Shown here piece by piece: positions 18,003 to 21,286 of a DNA stretch of 21,286 nt; position 1 is the first letter of the stretch; each line of letters opens with the position of its first letter. Source of the DNA: a virus; IMG/VR virus record IMGVR_UViG_3300031785_000069, positions 1-21,286 of that record, one strand, 5' to 3'. Position numbers and translations under genes: made by a program. The notes under the pieces are model-generated. The model made no database searches, had not been told where the DNA came from, and saw only the letters and a program-made list of their open reading frames with translations.

Positions 18003-20132
18003 ATGTTTCAAATAAATTTATCAGAGGAGGACTCTCCTTATGAATTAGCTATGGCTTATTATGAAGAAGGCCTTAGTGTAATTCCTTTGCAGAGGAAAGA
18101 TAAAAAGCCCCCAAAAAATTTAGGTTCTTGGGAAGAATATAAAACTAAAAGACCAGAGAGAGAAAAAGTTGAAGAGTGGTTCAAAGATAGAGATGATCTT
18201 GTTGTTGCTATTGTTTGCGGTAAGTTTATTGTTGTTGATGCAGATACTCCCGAAGCTATGACTTGGGTAGAAGAGAATCTACCAGTAACTCCATATAAAG
18301 TTATTACAGGTAAAGGTATGCACTTTTATTACAACAACCCACAAAACTTTACTACCTTTGCAACTAGAAGAACAAATGAAACGCCAATCGAAAGATTAAT
18401 TGATATAAGAGGCGAAGGAGGTTTAATTATTGCTCCTTACAATAGACATGCAAACGGTGCTATATATAAGCCAGTATTTTTAGATGGTTGGAGTGTCTAT
18501 GATATTGGAGACTTGCCAGACTTTACCGAGAAAGAATGGTACAAAATAACTGGTGTACCTAAAGAGTCAGGTGCTAAGGACAAAAATATAACTGTACCTT
18601 TTTCTCTTGACGGAGTTAATGAAGGCTCAAGGAACGACCAAGCAGCTAGGATTGCAGGTTATATGATTTCAAAAAATGTGAATCTTAATTTTACAAAATT
18701 CTTTTTAAGGTCGTGGAACACTAACAACAATCCGCCACTTACCATAAGAGAAATTGACCAAGTGGTAGATAGTGTTAAATCTACGCATGATAGGAAAAAT
18801 CAAAAAGCTCCTTTGTTTGTCCAAGCAGTTGATAATATAAAGCCACCTAAAGATTTATATGATCCACCTGGTTTGTTAAAAGACATGTATAACTTCTGTG
18901 AAGATATTGCACAAGTTCCACAACCAGAGCTGTCTATGGTTGCTGCTTTGTCTTTAGCCTCTGTATCTTGTGGCAGAGTATATAGAACCAACATGAATAA
19001 TTTTTCTAGTTTGTTTTTTATGTGTATTGCAAAATCAGGACAAGGAAAAGAAAACATAAAAACATTTGTAGAAACCATTCTTAATGAATCACAACATTCA
19101 AAGTTAATAGTGGGAGATGGTTATACTTCAAGCGGAGCTGTGCATTCAATACTTAGACAAAGACCAACTCAAATAACCATTATGGATGAGTTTGGTAAAA
19201 GGTTGGAGTCAATTGGAGGACAGCAAAACTTCAACAGAGAAGATGGTTTGCAAACCTTAATGGAAGCTTGGGGTAGGTGTCATGGTACTTTAAGACCTGA
19301 TAACTATTCTTTGATGAATGTTCCAGACCAATACAAAGACCAATTTATGAATCGAGTTACGCACAAACCAAACATAACTTTAGTTGGGTTATCGGTGCCT
19401 AAAAACTTTTACAAAGCTTTGAATAGCGGAAGGATAGCAGATGGCTTTTTAAACAGATTTTTAATTGTAGAATCAAAAGAACCAAGAAGAGTTGCACAAC
19501 TCAAAAAATTTAGAGATGCACCATTAAGAATTGTAAATTGGGTAAATTATGTAAGACGACCTATCAATGATTTTTATGAAGTAGCTATTGACAATGCCGA
19601 TATTGATTTGGAGCAAGTTGTACTAGACTTTGACCAAGATGCAGAATTAGTGCTGCAGGACTTTGCATCTGAAATAGTAAAAAGGCAAGATATACTTGAG
19701 AAAGATAACTTAGAGCCATTACTATCAAGATCTAGAGAAAAAGCCATGCGACTATCCCTTTCAGTTACTCTTGCGGAGAATCCCAAAGCAAAAAAGATTC
19801 CAGGGGACATTATGAAATGGTGTGTTGATTTTGTTAGATATTATGACTTGCTGTTCATAGAAGCTTGTAGAGATAGAGTTGCAAGTTCAGCAATAGAATC
19901 AAAAATCAAACAAGTTCTGTCTTTTATTAGGTCAAGAAATGGGGATGGTATATCAAAAAGAGAAGTTGATAGACATGAACTATTTAGAAGTATGAAGTCT
20001 TATGAAGTAAAAGAAATTATAGAAAGGCTTATGAATGCCAGAGAAATTCAAGAGGTAGAAGTCAAAGTGGGAGGAAAAGGAAGGCCAACTAAAAGGTTAG
20101 TTGCTGTAGATCCAAACTTTTTTGAGGAGTAG
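18003..20132 (+). CDS. Primase-polymerase / DUF3987-type helicase fusion
   Basis: A 709-aa replication protein. Residues 13-165 are a bifunctional primase-polymerase domain with the metal-binding FIVVDADT motif (Asp79 and Asp81), a TGKGMHFYY motif with His107, and DIRGEGG near 134-140. A PriCT-like helical linker with NEGSRNDQAARIAGY lies at about 205-264. From about 285 follows a DUF3987-type ATPase/helicase domain with Walker A AKSGQGKE (343-350) and Walker B ITIMDE (391-396), and then a winged-helix-like C terminus (KREVDRHELFRSM). It would make primers and unwind the phage origin. No phage DNA polymerase is seen in the window, so host polymerase use or a gene outside is possible. It is directly behind the HTH gene. 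Confidence 0.86.
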   Translation: MFQINLSEEDSPYELAMAYYEEGLSVIPLQRKDKKPPKNLGSWEEYKTKRPEREKVEEWFKDRDDLVVAIVCGKFIVVDADTPEAMTWVEENLPVTPYKVITGKGMHFYYNNPQNFTTFATRRTNETPIERLIDIRGEGGLIIAPYNRHANGAIYKPVFLDGWSVYDIGDLPDFTEKEWYKITGVPKESGAKDKNITVPFSLDGVNEGSRNDQAARIAGYMISKNVNLNFTKFFLRSWNTNNNPPLTIREIDQVVDSVKSTHDRKNQKAPLFVQAVDNIKPPKDLYDPPGLLKDMYNFCEDIAQVPQPELSMVAALSLASVSCGRVYRTNMNNFSSLFFMCIAKSGQGKENIKTFVETILNESQHSKLIVGDGYTSSGAVHSILRQRPTQITIMDEFGKRLESIGGQQNFNREDGLQTLMEAWGRCHGTLRPDNYSLMNVPDQYKDQFMNRVTHKPNITLVGLSVPKNFYKALNSGRIADGFLNRFLIVESKEPRRVAQLKKFRDAPLRIVNWVNYVRRPINDFYEVAIDNADIDLEQVVLDFDQDAELVLQDFASEIVKRQDILEKDNLEPLLSRSREKAMRLSLSVTLAENPKAKKIPGDIMKWCVDFVRYYDLLFIEACRDRVASSAIESKIKQVLSFIRSRNGDGISKREVDRHELFRSMKSYEVKEIIERLMNAREIQEVEVKVGGKGRPTKRLVAVDPNFFEE

Positions 20133-20134
20133 CT

Positions 20135-20596
20135 ATGAAAACACCAAGCTTAGAAACCAAAGATGATCAGAAACGGGAAGAAAGAGTAGCTGGTTTTTTA
20201 GAAGGACTGTGGGGAGTAACTTGCCATAAGTTGCCAACCAATTACAGCTTAGATTATTGGATAGAGTCTAAAAATAATTGTTTTTGGTGCGAAGTTAAAT
20301 GTCGTTCTTTTCCTGCAACCAAGTATGAAACTTTTATTGTGTCTGCTAATAAGCTAAGAAAAGGTGCTTCGTTTGCCAAAGCAAGTGGCGTTCCCTTTAT
20401 TATTGTTTGGGCTATGAAAGATAGTGTTTGGTACCATCAATGGAATCCTGAACATGAATATGACATAAGAATGAATTTAAAGGAAGATCCTAAATTTGAA
20501 GAAGATAATGAGCCTTATGTACACTTCCCAAAAGATATATGTAAATGTCTCTCAGAAAAGCCATTAGGCTTGGACAGAGAGGAAATAGGGTTTTAA
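20135..20596 (+). CDS. PD-(D/E)XK nuclease-like protein, 153 aa
   Basis: A small restriction-endonuclease-fold protein: a conserved helix (EERVAGFLEGLWGV), then SLDYWI with Asp40, and CEVKCR with Glu53 and Lys55, the D...ExK catalytic pattern. A FIVSANKLRKG segment and a PFIIVWAMKD strand complete the core. Phage proteins of this style act as resolvase-like or recombination nucleases, sometimes called VRR-NUC- or YqaJ-like; the exact family is not clear. It follows the primase-helicase by two bases with GAGGAG upstream. Confidence 0.7.
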   Translation: MKTPSLETKDDQKREERVAGFLEGLWGVTCHKLPTNYSLDYWIESKNNCFWCEVKCRSFPATKYETFIVSANKLRKGASFAKASGVPFIIVWAMKDSVWYHQWNPEHEYDIRMNLKEDPKFEEDNEPYVHFPKDICKCLSEKPLGLDREEIGF

Positions 20597-20606
20597 AATA
20601 TGCTAT

Positions 20607-20969
20607 ATGAACTTAGAGCAATACTATTTAGAGTTGTCTATTTTTGTTGCTTCAGTAATTTCAGGATTAGCCTTAAAGGATTGGTCAGTAAGTTTTATAA
20701 AAGGGTTGAACTTTAAAATGAACCCACAATTCAAAGAAGGCGACAAAGTAAAACTTGATGGGGAGGAGGCTGTTGTAATAAAAATCGGCATGACTACTTC
20801 TGTCTTTGGCGTTACTGCCAAGGATGGCTACACTTGGAGATATGTTCCAAATCAAAGAATTGATTATTTAAAATTAGAAAAAATAATTGATAAAGATTTA
20901 CATGTCGATAGTACAGAGGAGAAGAAAGCAAAACTAGAAAAAATATTAAGAGGTGAAGCAGATGATTGA
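20607..20969 (+). CDS. Miniature MscS-like protein (pore helix plus beta domain), 120 aa
   Basis: Residues about 9-35 form one hydrophobic helix with the Gly/Ala pattern of the MscS pore helix (VASVISGLALKDWSVS). Residues 41-85 look like the MscS beta domain: FKEGDKVKLDG, then AVVIKIGMTTSV, then DGYTWRYVPNQRI, which lines up in order with the GE.V...G..G.V..I...T......V.VPN.KI pattern of mechanosensitive channels. The normal channel is about 280 aa with three membrane segments and an extra alpha/beta cage; here the first two helices and the cage are missing and an acidic/basic coiled tail replaces them. The ATG at 20607 has only a distant AGGG site. It lies next to the holin gene, so a membrane role during infection or lysis is plausible. 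Unrelated small SH3-like barrel proteins are the main alternative. Confidence 0.55.
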   Translation: MNLEQYYLELSIFVASVISGLALKDWSVSFIKGLNFKMNPQFKEGDKVKLDGEEAVVIKIGMTTSVFGVTAKDGYTWRYVPNQRIDYLKLEKIIDKDLHVDSTEEKKAKLEKILRGEADD

Positions 20970-21286
20970 TAAATTTTTAGGGCCAATAACTGGTTTGTTA
21001 GACAAGATTGTTCCAGATAAAACTAAAAAAATGGAACTTGAACATGCAATCAAAACTCAAATGTTTGAGTTGTCAAAACAACAAAACGAAATAAATTTAG
21101 CTCAAGCTAAACATGCTTCTGTGTTTGTGGCGGGAGCTAGGCCTGCCATCATGTGGGTGGCTTGTTTGGGCTTATTATGGAGCTTTTTCTTAGCTCCTAT
21201 AATGAATTGGGTAGTAGTTATATCTGGATCATCAATTCAACCACCTGTGCTAAATACAGAAGGCTTAATGACACTTACTTTATCTT
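20962..21286 (+). CDS. Holin of 3-TM family (partial, runs off the right edge)
   Basis: The first 108 codons are present. An amphipathic start (MIDKFLGPITGLLDKIVPD) and a charged helix (MELEHAIKTQMFELSKQQN) are followed by RPAIMWVACLGLLW (about residues 66-79), the arginine-proline-tryptophan hallmark of the Holin_3TMs family, and hydrophobic segments up to the right edge. Such proteins open the inner membrane at lysis. The ATG overlaps the end of the MscS-like gene by eight bases. The lytic enzyme expected next to it would be beyond the window. Confidence 0.78.
   Translation, partial: MIDKFLGPITGLLDKIVPDKTKKMELEHAIKTQMFELSKQQNEINLAQAKHASVFVAGARPAIMWVACLGLLWSFFLAPIMNWVVVISGSSIQPPVLNTEGLMTLTLS

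Overview
The window looks like part of an AT-rich genome of a tailed double-stranded DNA bacteriophage. It is probably a virulent or temperate marine-type phage of an AT-rich alphaproteobacterium such as a SAR11-like host, but the host is an inference from base composition and gene style only. The phage assignment rests on the start of a large terminase subunit, a small terminase subunit, a polyvalent ejection-type protein, a primase-helicase, a phage recombination set (RecE-type nuclease, DUF669-like protein, Sak4-like ATPase), three DNA methyltransferases and a 3-TM-type holin. Both ends of the window cut through genes (terL on the left, holin on the right). No tRNA, rRNA, CRISPR, integrase or insertion sequence was recognised.

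Layout. 1-3.5 kb: minus-strand packaging/structural operon (100 aa, 244 aa, 728 aa polyvalent protein, terL). 3.5-7.1 kb: a string of short minus-strand cassettes. Each has a consensus-like sigma70 promoter, one to four tiny overlapping genes, and often a GC-richer intergenic element after them. 4.83-5.69 kb is non-coding apart from one 6-codon ORF and carries four of these elements plus a candidate structured RNA. 7.4-9.95 kb: a plus-strand operon of about ten small acidic, translationally coupled proteins. 10.0-11.1 kb: minus-strand terS and a small unknown gene. 11.26-16.33 kb: plus-strand early/replication-type operon with a RecE-like nuclease, two C5-cytosine methyltransferases, an MT-A70 adenine methyltransferase and many small proteins, ending at a bidirectional terminator. 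16.38-17.6 kb: minus-strand DUF669-like protein and Sak4-like ATPase. 17.6-21.3 kb: plus-strand HTH regulator, primase-helicase, PD-(D/E)XK nuclease, a miniature MscS-like protein and a holin.

How the parts fit. The nuclease, DUF669-like protein and Sak4-like ATPase form a single-strand annealing/recombination module beside the replicative primase-helicase. The methyltransferases have no restriction partner and most simply protect or mark phage DNA. Eight to eleven promoters share a TTGACAAWTAGTAAAC-like block covering the -35 box and spacer. One pair lies in the divergent gap in front of the HTH gene at 17682, which suggests one phage regulator controls a genome-wide set of operators.

The most unusual material is non-coding. 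(1) A dispersed family of modular elements at 3.56-7.27 kb shows, in fixed order, a GATC-centred palindrome, a TGTGTRTATA block, a GC-rich hairpin and two to four CCGAC motifs. (2) A 77-nt sequence at 5214-5290 folds by eye into a 10-11 bp closing stem around an H-type pseudoknot. It lies a few bases downstream of its own sigma70-like promoter and is followed by a ribosome binding site and a six-codon ORF.
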